This document shows, in pieces, positions 40,137 to 48,883 of a DNA stretch of 64,000 bases (the stretch's first letter is position 1; each line of letters opens with the position of its first letter). Source of the stretch: Adhaeribacter rhizoryzae (GTDB taxonomy: Bacteria; Bacteroidota; Bacteroidia; Cytophagales; Hymenobacteraceae); NCBI RefSeq assembly GCF_008629685.1, contig NZ_VWSF01000013.1, positions 62,001-126,000 on the forward strand, given 5' to 3'. The notes beneath the pieces were generated by a model that was not told the origin of the DNA, searched no databases, and saw only the letters and a list, made by a program, of their open reading frames with translations. The translations under genes were made by a program, and so were the position numbers.

Positions 40137-41924
40137 ATGAAGAACATTCGGAATTTTTGCATTATTGCGCATATCGACCACGGAAAAAGCACCCTTGCCG
40201 ACCGTTTACTAGAGTTTACCTCTACAGTAGCGGAACGCGAAATGCAGGACCAGTTGCTGGATAATATGGATTTGGAGCGGGAGCGGGGGATTACCATTAA
40301 AAGCCACGCCATCCAAATGAATTATCATTATAAAGGTGAAGATTATGTGCTGAATTTGATTGATACGCCGGGCCACGTGGATTTTTCGTACGAAGTGTCG
40401 CGGTCGATTGCCGCTTGTGAAGGTGCGCTTTTAATTGTAGATTCTTCCCAAGGAATTGAAGCCCAAACCATTTCTAACTTATATTTAGCCATTGGCAATG
40501 ACCTAGAAATTATTCCGGTTTTAAATAAAATAGATTTACCGCATTCCATGCCGGAAGAAGTTTCGGATGAAATTATAGATTTAATTGGCTGCGATAAAAG
40601 CGATATTATTCATGCTTCCGGTAAAGCCGGTATTGGTATTGAAAATATATTAAATGCCATATGCGACCGCATTCCGGCTCCTAAAGGCGATCCGAAGGCA
40701 CCGTTACAAGCCCTCATCTTCGATTCGGTTTTTAACTCTTACCGCGGTATTGAGGTTTATTTCCGGATTATGAATGGTACCCTTAAAAAGGGCGACAAAG
40801 TAAAATTCGTAAATACTGGCAAAATATATAACGCCGACGAAATTGGCGTATTAAAGCTAAACCAGGAACCGCGCGAAGAAATGCGGGCTGGCGATGTAGG
40901 CTACCTTATTTCGGGTATTAAAAATGCCAAAGAAGTTAAAGTTGGTGATACCATTACCACCGTAGAAAATCCCACGCAGGAATCTATTCAGGGTTTTGAA
41001 GAAGTAAAACCTATGGTATTTGCCGGTATTTATCCGGTAGAAACCAGCGAGTTTGAAGAACTCCGGTCGGCTATGGAAAAATTGCAGCTGAACGATGCTT
41101 CTTTGGTTTGGGAGCCGGAAAGCTCTGTGGCTTTAGGTTTTGGTTTCCGTTGCGGATTCTTAGGTATGTTGCACATGGAAATTGTGCAGGAGCGCCTAGA
41201 GCGGGAATTCGACATGACGGTAATAACCACCGTACCAAGTGTTCAGTTTAAAGTATTCTCGACCAAAGGCGATGAAATTACCGTAAATGCGCCTTCCGAT
41301 ATGCCGGAACCGAATTACATCGACCGGATTGAAGAGCCATTTATCAAAGCTCAAATTATTACCAAGTCAGATTACGTGGGTGCCATTATTTCGCTTTGTA
41401 TGGATAAGCGGGGCCAGATTAAAAATCAGAATTATTTAACCTCAGATCGGGTAGAAATGGTGTTTGAGATGCCATTAGCCGAAATTGTGTTCGACTTTTT
41501 CGATAAACTAAAAACGCTTTCCCGCGGCTATGCTTCCCTGGATTACGAACTAATTGGCTTCCGGACTTCGCACCTGGTAAAATTAGATATTATGCTGAAC
41601 GGCGAAAAGGTGGATGCTTTAAGCGCCATTGTTCACCGCGATAAGGCTTACGATTGGGGCCGCCGGTTGTGCGAAAAGTTAAAAGAATTATTGCCGCGCC
41701 AAATGTTCGAAATTGCCATTCAGGCAGCTATCGGGCAAAAAATCATTTCCCGCGAAACTATTTCGGCCATGCGCAAAAACGTTTTGGCCAAATGTTACGG
41801 TGGCGATATTTCCCGGAAACGAAAACTCCTGGAAAAACAGAAAAAAGGTAAAAAACGGATGCGCCAGGTGGGTAACGTAGAAATACCGCAGGAAGCGTTC
41901 CTAGCCGTTCTGAAGTTGGATTAA
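40137..41924 (+). CDS. lepA: elongation factor 4 (LepA) GTPase
   Basis: Ribosome-associated translational GTPase that acts in back-translocation or 30S assembly. The G motifs are AHIDHGKST (P-loop), DTPGHVDF and NKIDLP. Domains II, III and V follow, ending in the LepA-specific C-terminal domain with [19 protein letters not shown]. At 595 residues it is full length and collinear. The start ATG at 40137 begins [18 protein letters not shown] as in homologues. A modest terminator (41930-41960) follows. Confidence 0.97.
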   Translation: MKNIRNFCIIAHIDHGKSTLADRLLEFTSTVAEREMQDQLLDNMDLERERGITIKSHAIQMNYHYKGEDYVLNLIDTPGHVDFSYEVSRSIAACEGALLIVDSSQGIEAQTISNLYLAIGNDLEIIPVLNKIDLPHSMPEEVSDEIIDLIGCDKSDIIHASGKAGIGIENILNAICDRIPAPKGDPKAPLQALIFDSVFNSYRGIEVYFRIMNGTLKKGDKVKFVNTGKIYNADEIGVLKLNQEPREEMRAGDVGYLISGIKNAKEVKVGDTITTVENPTQESIQGFEEVKPMVFAGIYPVETSEFEELRSAMEKLQLNDASLVWEPESSVALGFGFRCGFLGMLHMEIVQERLEREFDMTVITTVPSVQFKVFSTKGDEITVNAPSDMPEPNYIDRIEEPFIKAQIITKSDYVGAIISLCMDKRGQIKNQNYLTSDRVEMVFEMPLAEIVFDFFDKLKTLSRGYASLDYELIGFRTSHLVKLDIMLNGEKVDALSAIVHRDKAYDWGRRLCEKLKELLPRQMFEIAIQAAIGQKIISRETISAMRKNVLAKCYGGDISRKRKLLEKQKKGKKRMRQVGNVEIPQEAFLAVLKLD

Positions 41925-41929
41925 TCTAA

Positions 41930-41965
41930 AAGTCCACAGGTGTTAAAAGCTTGTGGACTTAATTT
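41930..41965 (+). terminator. terminator after lepA
   Basis: AAGTCCACA (41930-41938) pairs with TGTGGACTT (41952-41960), followed by AATTTTTAAT. Confidence 0.8.
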
Positions 41966-42034
41966 TTAATACCTTTTGCTTTGGATTAATAGTAATTGAA
42001 AAAGGATTTAACCGAAAGTAAAAAGCAGCATTTT

Positions 42035-42262
42035 ATGAATTACCTGGATCGAATTACGATAAACCCTGAAATATGCCATGGTAAGCCATGTATTCGGGGA
42101 ATGCGTTGGCCCGTAGAGGTAGTGCTGGATTTATTAAGCTCAGATATGACTAAAGAAGAAATTCTGGCGGATCATCCGGAACTGGAAAAGGAAGATTTAA
42201 TTGCCAGTATAAATTTTGCTAAACTACTGCTATCTGGTAAATCGTTGCAAGAACTTGCTTAA
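42035..42262 (+). CDS. DUF433 family antitoxin, orphan
   Basis: Protein of 75 residues (ATG at 42035; a TTG at 41996 would add 13 charged residues). It begins YLDRITINPEICHGKPCIRG, the signature of DUF433 antitoxins, followed by a helix-turn-helix-like segment DLLSSDMTKEEILADHP. DUF433 normally pairs with a DUF5615 (Mut7-C/PIN-like) RNase toxin whose start overlaps its stop. That overlap is present here (TAATG at 42260-42264), but the toxin is broken after 12 codons. The antitoxin is thus probably a free survivor or in decay. Confidence 0.85.
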   Translation: MNYLDRITINPEICHGKPCIRGMRWPVEVVLDLLSSDMTKEEILADHPELEKEDLIASINFAKLLLSGKSLQELA

Positions 42263-42327
42263 TGAAAGTTATTTGCGATGTGCATATTCCTTGGAAATAA
42301 GTAAACTTTGAAACTTTTAATTTCTAA
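42262..42327 (+). pseudogene. remnant of a DUF5615-type toxin
   Basis: ATG overlaps the antitoxin stop by one base. The reading frame gives MKVICDVHIPWK, then TAA (42298-42300), then VNFETFNF and another stop. DUF5615 toxins partnered with DUF433 start with MK-x-hydrophobic-CDVHIP followed by K-L-V-N-F as I recall the family, so a TTA leucine to TAA change fits the stop exactly. After about 20 codons homology ends, so the rest was deleted. Confidence 0.6.
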
Positions 42328-42359
42328 TTCATAATTCATCATTTCTAATTTATAATTCA
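42320..42359. repeat. 21-bp period direct repeat before folD
   Basis: ATTTCTAATTCATAATTCA (42320-42338) and ATTTCTAATTTATAATTCA (42341-42359) differ at one of 19 positions. It may be the scar that replaced the rest of the toxin gene, or an AT-rich upstream promoter element of folD. Confidence 0.65.
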
Positions 42360-42362
42360 AAA

Positions 42363-43244
42363 GTGGAACTCATCGACGGTAAAAAAATATCAGACCAAAT
42401 TAAAGAAGAAATTGCTGTAGAAGTTGAAAAATTAAAAGCCAGCGGTGGGAAAACCCCGCACCTGGCAGCTATTCTGGTGGGCAACGATGGCGGCAGTATT
42501 ACTTATGTAAATAATAAAGTGCTGGCCTGTGAAAAAGTAGGTTTTAAATCTACCTTAATCCGGTACGAAGATTCGGTTACCGAAGAAGAGTTATTAAACA
42601 AGGTTCAGGAAATAAACAACGACCCTGATATTGACGGATTAATTGTACAGTTGCCGCTGCCTAAGCACATTTCTTCGGATAAAGTGACGGAAGCTGTTTC
42701 GCCGCAGAAAGATGTAGATGGCTTTCACCCGGTTAACGTGGGCCGCATGGTAGCCAATTTGCCAGCCTTTTTACCGGCTACACCCGCCGGCATTCTGGAA
42801 CTATTAAAGCGCTACGAAATCCGGACCAAAGGGAAACATTGCGTGGTAATTGGCCGCAGCCACATTGTGGGTTCACCGGTTAGTATTTTAATGGCCAAAA
42901 GTGCTTATCCGGGTAATTGTACCGTTACCATTTGCCATAGCCACACCCACAATTTAAAAGAAATCTGTTTACAAGCCGATATTATTATTGCTGCTCTTGG
43001 CAAACCCGAGTTTGTTACGGCCGATATGGTAAAAGAAGGCGCAGTTGTAATAGATGTGGGAACCACCCGGGTTGCAAGTAGTGTTACCAAATCGGGCTTT
43101 AAACTGAAAGGCGACGTGAATTTTGAGGAAGTAGCACCTAAGTGCAGCTTTATTACGCCCGTTCCGGGTGGCGTTGGCCCCATGACCATTGCTTCTTTAC
43201 TGCTGAACACCTTAAAATCAGCCAAAAAAGAAGTTTACGCTTAA
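42363..43244 (+). CDS. folD: bifunctional methylenetetrahydrofolate dehydrogenase/cyclohydrolase
   Basis: Interconverts 5,10-methylene-, methenyl- and 10-formyl-tetrahydrofolate for one-carbon metabolism. Motifs: [17 protein letters not shown] with the catalytic Tyr/Lys region, [35 protein letters not shown] for the dinucleotide, and [13 protein letters not shown] at the end. The start is a GTG at 42363; no ATG exists upstream in frame. It is the first gene of an operon with queE (7 bp gap) and porE (2 bp gap). Confidence 0.95.
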   Translation: MELIDGKKISDQIKEEIAVEVEKLKASGGKTPHLAAILVGNDGGSITYVNNKVLACEKVGFKSTLIRYEDSVTEEELLNKVQEINNDPDIDGLIVQLPLPKHISSDKVTEAVSPQKDVDGFHPVNVGRMVANLPAFLPATPAGILELLKRYEIRTKGKHCVVIGRSHIVGSPVSILMAKSAYPGNCTVTICHSHTHNLKEICLQADIIIAALGKPEFVTADMVKEGAVVIDVGTTRVASSVTKSGFKLKGDVNFEEVAPKCSFITPVPGGVGPMTIASLLLNTLKSAKKEVYA

Positions 43245-43251
43245 TATTTAA

Positions 43252-43905
43252 TTGGAAACTACAAAAGAAATAAATACAGCTTCCGTTTATTCTGTACCAC
43301 GGGATGGCAGCATTCTGCCGGTGATGGAGGCTTTTTATACCGTACAAGGCGAAGGTTATTATTCCGGCCACGCAGCTTATTTTATTAGGTTGGCCGGTTG
43401 CGATGTGGGTTGCCATTGGTGCGATGTAAAAGAATCGTGGGATGCGGAACTGCATCCGTTAACGCCTTTAGACGAAATTGTAGCCGGTGCTTTGGCGTAT
43501 CCGGGACGGTTGGTAGTAATTACCGGCGGCGAACCGCTGATTTATAACCTGACTCCGTTAACGGCTAAATTAAAGGCAGCCGGCTTCCAGATAAATATCG
43601 AAACATCGGGAGCATATCCGTTGTCCGGAAATATTGATTGGGTTTGCTTGTCGCCGAAAAAATTTAAACAGCCAGTGGGCGAAATATTACCACAAGCCCA
43701 GGAACTTAAAATAATTGTTTTTAATAAAAGTGATTTTAAATGGGCGGAAGATTACGCAAGCCAAGTAAGTCCGGCTACCCGGCTTTACTTACAGCCCGAA
43801 TGGAGCCGGCACACCGAAACGCTTCCCCTGATTATAGATTACGTGAAGGAGCATCCGAAATGGCAAATTTCCCTGCAAACCCACAAGTACATGAATATTC
43901 CTTAA
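43252..43905 (+). CDS. queE: 7-carboxy-7-deazaguanine synthase (radical SAM)
   Basis: Queuosine-pathway enzyme turning 6-carboxytetrahydropterin into 7-carboxy-7-deazaguanine. The substrate motif FYTVQGEGYYSG and the radical SAM cluster motif CDVGCHWCDVKESW (C-x3-C-x2-C) are intact, with TGGEPL as the SAM-binding GGE. At 217 residues it is full length. The start codon is a TTG at 43252 directly after folD; the ATG at 43324 would leave an N-terminus beginning MEAFYTVQG, which lacks the usual leader, so the upstream start is preferred. It is in one operon with folD and porE. Confidence 0.92.
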   Translation: METTKEINTASVYSVPRDGSILPVMEAFYTVQGEGYYSGHAAYFIRLAGCDVGCHWCDVKESWDAELHPLTPLDEIVAGALAYPGRLVVITGGEPLIYNLTPLTAKLKAAGFQINIETSGAYPLSGNIDWVCLSPKKFKQPVGEILPQAQELKIIVFNKSDFKWAEDYASQVSPATRLYLQPEWSRHTETLPLIIDYVKEHPKWQISLQTHKYMNIP

Positions 43906-43907
43906 GC

Positions 43908-45833
43908 ATGGGGAAGAGCGGCATTCTCTTATTTTTTTTCTTGTTATTTTCCGGCTTGGCCTTCGGTCAGCAAAAGCAGCTTTCCACTTCCTCTAAGAAA
44001 GCGGCTGAGTTGTATAACAAAGCCGATGAATATGTGCGCGCCCGCAATTTTCCGAAAGCAATAGAAACGCTGAACGATGCCAAGAAAAAAGATACGGCTT
44101 TTGGCGAGGCTTATTTAAAATTGGCCGGCATGTATAAAGTGCTGGGCGACAGAAAACAATCTTACGAGAATTACAAATCAGGTTTAAGACTAATTGCGTT
44201 TACACCAGCCCTGATGCAGGAATATTATGCATTTGCTGACTTAAGTTTGTCGCTGGGGCAGTATGGTTTAGCCAAAACTAATTTCGAGAAATTTTTACAG
44301 GCTTCAGCAAAAAGTACCAAAGCGGCTAACTACGCGCAGGCGCAACTCAAAAATATTGCCTTCGCCGAAACCGCTATGCGCAACCCCGTCAGTTTTGCCC
44401 CACAACGGTTAACCGCACCTTTTAATACCTTTGCTTTACAATATTTTCCAGCGCTAACAGCTAACCAGCAGCATATTTTATTTACCGCCCGCATGGGCAA
44501 CAAACCCGAAAACGACGAAAATTTATTTGTATCGGCCCGGAGAGAAGAAGGCTGGACCGAACCGGTTTCGATCTCACCTAATATAAATACGCGCTACAAC
44601 GAGGGCACCGGCAGTATTTCGGGCGATGGCAAAACCTTGGTGTTTGCCTCTTGCGACCGGCCCGATTCTTTTGGTAACTGCGATTTGTATATTTCTTACC
44701 GAACCGGCGAAAAATGGTCGAAGCCCGTTAATTTAGGCGAAACGGTAAATGGTAAGGGCTGGGATTCGCAACCGTGCCTTTCTGCCGATGGGCGCACCAT
44801 GTATTTTTCTTCTATTAGAGCCGGTGGGCAGGGCCGCGAAGATATTTGGGTAACTACTTTGCAGGAAGACGATACGTGGTCGAAGCCGGAAAATTTGGGG
44901 CCAAACGTAAATACAACGGGTAACGAAAATTCGCCTTTTATTCATTCCAGTGGTTCTACTTTGTACTTTGCCAGTGATGGGCAAGTGGGTTTGGGCGGAA
45001 CCGATATTTTTAAAGTAACCACCGATGCTACCGGCAAATGGCTGCAGCCCGAGAACTTAGGGTATCCGCTTAATACCTACGAAAACGAAAATTCTATTTT
45101 TATTACCACCGATAACAAAACCGGGTATTATTCGCGGCAGCAAACCAACCAGCAAGGGCCTAACACCATAGAGTTGTACCAGTTTGAAGTACCGGCCGCC
45201 TGGAAGAGCAGGGAAGAAAGTACATTTGCCCAAGGCCGGGTATTTGATGCAAAAACTAAGAAACCATTGGGCGCGACCGTGCAGTTGTACGATGTAAGCG
45301 CTGATAAGCTGGTACAGCAAGTTAAAAGCGATGCGGTTTCGGGTGATTATACCACGGTACTAACCGAAGGGAAACAATATGCTTTATATGTTTCTGCCCC
45401 TAAATATTTGTTAAAAAGCTTAAGTTTTGATTATTTAACCAGGAAAGACTTTAATCCGGTAACTTTAGATGTGTACCTGGAGCCCATAACCAGTGGCGCC
45501 GCTATTGTGCTGAATAATTTGTTTTTCCCGACGGGTAAATTCAACCTTGAGTCAAAATCGAAGACTGAGTTAAACAAGCTTATTCAGTTTTTGAGCCTGA
45601 ACAAACAGGTTAAAATCGAAATATCCGGCCATACCGATGATGTAGGGGAACAAGCGGCCAATGTAACTTTATCTAAAAAGCGGGCGCAATCGGTGTTGGA
45701 GTACTTAAACCAGCATGGCATTGCGCGCGACCGCATTGTAGCGGCAGGTTACGGCGAGTCGAAGCCGGTTACTAAAAACGATTCCGAAGAAAACCGCCAA
45801 CTTAACCGCCGTATTGAGTTAAAAATTATATAG
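43908..45833 (+). CDS. porE: PorE-like OmpA-family protein (TPR, PD40 repeats, CarboxypepD_reg-like, OmpA C-domain)
   Basis: Envelope protein of 641 residues. The start ATG at 43908, two bases after queE, gives a signal peptide (MGKSGILLFFFLLFSGLAFG) that longer ORF versions would lose. Domains: TPR helices (residues 30-160), WD40/PD40-like beta-propeller repeats with EGTGSISGDGKTLVFAS-type motifs (175-430), a carboxypeptidase regulatory-like module (440-515), and an OmpA C-terminal peptidoglycan-binding domain (SGHTDDVGEQAAN to NRRIELKII). This order is that of PorE of the type IX secretion system. Generic OmpA annotations are the alternative; no other Por gene is nearby. Confidence 0.8.
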   Translation: MGKSGILLFFFLLFSGLAFGQQKQLSTSSKKAAELYNKADEYVRARNFPKAIETLNDAKKKDTAFGEAYLKLAGMYKVLGDRKQSYENYKSGLRLIAFTPALMQEYYAFADLSLSLGQYGLAKTNFEKFLQASAKSTKAANYAQAQLKNIAFAETAMRNPVSFAPQRLTAPFNTFALQYFPALTANQQHILFTARMGNKPENDENLFVSARREEGWTEPVSISPNINTRYNEGTGSISGDGKTLVFASCDRPDSFGNCDLYISYRTGEKWSKPVNLGETVNGKGWDSQPCLSADGRTMYFSSIRAGGQGREDIWVTTLQEDDTWSKPENLGPNVNTTGNENSPFIHSSGSTLYFASDGQVGLGGTDIFKVTTDATGKWLQPENLGYPLNTYENENSIFITTDNKTGYYSRQQTNQQGPNTIELYQFEVPAAWKSREESTFAQGRVFDAKTKKPLGATVQLYDVSADKLVQQVKSDAVSGDYTTVLTEGKQYALYVSAPKYLLKSLSFDYLTRKDFNPVTLDVYLEPITSGAAIVLNNLFFPTGKFNLESKSKTELNKLIQFLSLNKQVKIEISGHTDDVGEQAANVTLSKKRAQSVLEYLNQHGIARDRIVAAGYGESKPVTKNDSEENRQLNRRIELKII

Positions 45834-45848
45834 GCTTTGCTTATAAAT

Positions 45849-45912
45849 TTAAATAATGCATTAACTAAAAAGACCGCTTTTGGGCGGTCTTTTTAGTTAA
45901 TGCATTATTTAA
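45849..45912. terminator. very long (29-bp) bidirectional terminator hairpin
   Basis: Arms of 29 bp pair perfectly around a 6-nt loop, with core AAAAAGACCGC and GCGGTCTTTTT and AT-rich outer arms. It sits between convergent porE and the glycine-zipper gene. Confidence 0.93.
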
Positions 45913-45921
45913 GCATCTTGC

Positions 45922-46245
45922 TTATTTATCCTGCTTTTTATTTTTATCAGCGTACTGTTCGTAACGTTGCGGGTCTTTTTTACGGTCTTTCTTGCGGCCA
46001 ATAGCACCGCCAGCTACTGCACCTGCTGCTCCACCAACAATAGCGCCGCGGGTACCGCCTCTTTTACCAGCAATTACCCGGCCGGCGGCTGCTCCGGTTG
46101 CCCCGCCAATTACCGCACCTTTCGCTTTTTTACTCCAGCCTTTCTTTTCCGGTTCGGGTTGGCTGCTGCTTTGAGCCTGAGACGGATTACTGCTTAATAA
46201 GATAAATGCAAATACACTTGCTATATAGATTTGGAAATTTTTCAT
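45922..46245 (-). CDS. small exported glycine-zipper protein
   Basis: Protein of 107 residues with a signal peptide (residues 1-24, cleavage near SQAQS). The core is an alternating Gly/Ala segment (AVIGGATGAAAGRVIAG, GAIVGGAAGAVAGGAIG), the YMGG/glycine-zipper pattern found in outer-membrane lipoproteins and channel-forming peptides. Basic clusters (KKGWSKKAKG, RKKDRKKD) flank it. Similar small proteins are frequent in Bacteroidota; the function is unknown but membrane insertion is expected from the zipper. Confidence 0.75.
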   Translation of the reverse strand: MKNFQIYIASVFAFILLSSNPSQAQSSSQPEPEKKGWSKKAKGAVIGGATGAAAGRVIAGKRGGTRGAIVGGAAGAVAGGAIGRKKDRKKDPQRYEQYADKNKKQDK

Positions 46246-46863
46246 AGTTGTAAATTTTTAGGTTCACTAAATATTTGCCTATTAAACGCATCGTAATGAT
46301 TAGTGGTATTGGATATTAATTAGATAGCAATAGTATAGCTGTAACTTACTTTAAAAAATTATATTTTTAATTAATTTAAGTAAGCTTGAAAATAGCATTG
46401 AATGGTAGGATTAATATTTTAGATCCAAAGCCGAACAAGTTTAAAAGGGTTAATACGAGTAACCATTTAATGACTTTTAGTTTATTTATCGGCCTTTTGT
46501 TAAGGTTTACCTGTTGTTTAAGCAGGTTCACCGAAAATTTTACACCTGTGGGTTTTTAGCTTATATCTTTGAATCAAATAAAAGCCCTGATACCCTGATA
46601 AACACCTTTTAAAGTTAATTTTTAGTTAGCCATCCGGAATTAACCGGATGGTTAAAATTGGGGGAGCTTTCTTAGTGTATTTGTGAGCAAAGGTTGTTTA
46701 CCGGTAGTGTTGGAAGAGGCGCGTAAATCACCGGTAAAAAATATTAGTTGGTGTTTGGAATAACGGCGTAGCCGGCAAGAATTATAATTCAGGATTAGGT
46801 TAATTATAACCTTTATGGCTTAAAAAGATTTTTCATAGTAACAATTTAGTTGGTTAATAACTG
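46246..46863 (+). ncRNA. long intergenic region with a candidate small RNA (about 46578-46893)
   Basis: No convincing ORF in over 600 bp between two leftward genes. A perfect TATCTTTG box (46564-46571) faces right. Downstream lie CCATCCGG-AATTAA-CCGGATGG (46630-46651) and TTTACCGGT...ACCGGTAAA (46697-46738), two well-paired stems, and the unit ends in the hairpin at 46866-46892 with a T-run on the plus strand. These elements suggest a roughly 315-nt structured RNA, possibly 6S-like. The distal promoter element is not recognisable, so this remains a hypothesis. Confidence 0.35.
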
Positions 46864-46865
46864 AA

Positions 46866-46892
46866 AAGCCGGCATTAGCCGGCTTCTCTTTT
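46866..46892. terminator. terminator of gltA, active on both strands
   Basis: AAGCCGGC and GCCGGCTT pair around ATTA. The plus strand continues with CTCTTTTTT; the minus strand with TTTTC. Confidence 0.85.
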
Positions 46893-46918
46893 TTATAATA
46901 CCATCTAAATATTAAGTT

Positions 46919-48208
46919 CTAATTACGGTTGTTAATAGGGGTATAATCCCGAACAGATTGGCCGGTATAAATTTGGCGTGGCCGACCGATTGGTTCTTTG
47001 TTCTCCCGCAATTCTTTCCATTGGGCTATCCAGCCCGGCATCCGGCCTATAGCAAACATTACGGTAAACATTTCGTTGGGCAAACCAATGGCTTTGTAAA
47101 TAATGCCGGAATAAAAGTCAACATTAGGGTAAAGCTTGCGATCTACAAAGTAGGAATCTTGTAAGGCGGCTTGCTCCAGTTCTTTAGCAATATTCAGGGT
47201 AGGGTCGTTTACACCCAAATTATTTAAAATATTATCGCAGGCTGCTTTAATAATTTTGGCCCGCGGATCAAAGTTTTTGTAAACCCGGTGACCAAAACCC
47301 ATTAACCGGAAAGGATCATTTTTATCTTTGGCTTTTTCTAACCATTTCTCGGAGTTGCCGCCATCTTGTTTAATGGCTTCCAGCATTTCAATTACTTCCT
47401 GGTTAGCGCCGCCGTGCAATGGTCCCCACAAAGCATTGATGCCCGCCGAAATAGAAGAATATAAACTGGCTTGCGAAGAACCTACTAAGCGCACCGTAGA
47501 GGTTGAGCAATTTTGTTCGTGGTCGGCGTGCAGAATTAATAATTTATTCAAAGCATCTACTACCACCGGGTTAATTTCGTAATCCTGCTCTGGTGTAGAA
47601 AACATCATGTGCAGGAAGTTGGAACAATAATCCAGGTTTGCTTTAGGCTGAATAAGCTGCTCGCCTCTACCGTGTTTATAAACCCAGGCCGCAATAGTAG
47701 AAATTTGGGCAATAAGCCGGGTAATATTTAAGGCAATCTGTTCTTTCGTCTGGTTAGGCTCTACCGATTCGGGATAGAAGGCCGTGAGCGAGCTAACCAA
47801 AGCCGATAAAATGCCCATTGGGTGCGCATTAGCCGGAAAACCTGCCAGAATATTCTCTAAACCTTGGGGTAAACGGCTGTGTTGGCTAAGTTGACTGCTG
47901 AAACCATCGAGTTGGGCTTGGGAAGGAAGTTCGCCGTAGATAAGCAGGTAAGCTACTTCAATAAAAGAAGAATTTTCTGCCAGTTGCTCAATGGGGTAAC
48001 CCCGGTAATGCAAAATACCTTCTTCTCCATCCAAAAAAGTAATAGCACTGGTAGTAGCACCAGTATTTTTATATCCTGAATCAAGGGTTACAAAACCAGT
48101 TTTAGCACGCAAGGATGATATATCTATGGCTTTTTCGTTTTCAGTACCTACTATAACAGGCAATTGGATTGACTTGCCTTCAATGATTAGTTCAGCGGTG
48201 TCAGACAT
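46919..48208 (-). CDS. gltA: citrate synthase
   Basis: Entry enzyme of the TCA cycle, joining oxaloacetate and acetyl-CoA. Catalytic histidines lie in HADHEQNCSTSTVR and GPLHGGANQEV; the conserved acid sits in KLYPNVDFYSGIIY, and GFGHRVYKNFDPRA is the substrate-binding signature. At 429 residues with an N-terminal DSGYKNTGATTSAITFLDGE segment it is a type II, NADH-sensitive hexameric form. A single gene with a long AT-rich upstream region. Confidence 0.96.
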   Translation of the reverse strand: MSDTAELIIEGKSIQLPVIVGTENEKAIDISSLRAKTGFVTLDSGYKNTGATTSAITFLDGEEGILHYRGYPIEQLAENSSFIEVAYLLIYGELPSQAQLDGFSSQLSQHSRLPQGLENILAGFPANAHPMGILSALVSSLTAFYPESVEPNQTKEQIALNITRLIAQISTIAAWVYKHGRGEQLIQPKANLDYCSNFLHMMFSTPEQDYEINPVVVDALNKLLILHADHEQNCSTSTVRLVGSSQASLYSSISAGINALWGPLHGGANQEVIEMLEAIKQDGGNSEKWLEKAKDKNDPFRLMGFGHRVYKNFDPRAKIIKAACDNILNNLGVNDPTLNIAKELEQAALQDSYFVDRKLYPNVDFYSGIIYKAIGLPNEMFTVMFAIGRMPGWIAQWKELRENKEPIGRPRQIYTGQSVRDYTPINNRN

Positions 48209-48883
48209 ATAATATGGTTAGGGTTAAGATATAATCAGTATACTCGTCGGAGCGAAATTATGTAAAAATGCAGAAAGATGAAATGAATTCAATATTTAAC
48301 CAGCATTTAATTTAATAATATTTACGGTACTCACAAATGTGCTTACGATTTCGGGCTAGCTGCAACTATTAAATATTAGTTAGTTAAACATTATTTATTA
48401 AAACACTTTAGTCCTTCTAAATACTTCTCCTTTTTCACTAAAAACAAGTCTTACATCTTTTCCTGTAATTTTTTAATAGCCTTTTGATAAATATTGTTTG
48501 GATTTTATTTTATACACCACATTTAGATAGGTGTATTCTGACTATTTGTATATAATATTCAAAAGTAGCTTTAAAAATGAATGAGATTTTAGATTTAATA
48601 ATCTTGTTCATTCCCGTTAGTTAAAAAAAATGTATTAAAAGGATTGTTTTAGATTAAATAAATTAATTAACCATTAAATTAAAGGTCAAATTATGATAAA
48701 AAACTATTTTTTTTAACAATATGCTTAAAATATGAAGGTATATTTTACATTTGTGTAGAAAAACAGAACAAAGTACATAAAAAATAAGGTGCTTTGTTTT
48801 AAGATTAAGATTCAGTTGAAAGCAGTTGTATTCTGCCGACAGACTATTCAGATGTAAAATTTAAACTTATATATAAAACCCTT
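48209..48883. other. long AT-rich intergenic region upstream of the porin
   Basis: About 675 bp between divergent gltA and porin. No ORF is supported. An exact TACATTTG box (48746-48753) implies a porin mRNA with a leader of about 125 nt. Confidence 0.5.

Noticed and set aside
42035-42262. Functional toxin-antitoxin system at the DUF433 gene
   Set aside because: The toxin frame has a stop after 12 codons and no continuing homologous sequence.
46683-46763. GTG-started 26-codon ORF (SKGCLPVVLEEARKS...) in the long intergenic region
   Set aside because: Overlaps the TTTACCGGT dyad and has no ribosome site; more likely part of a structured RNA than coding.
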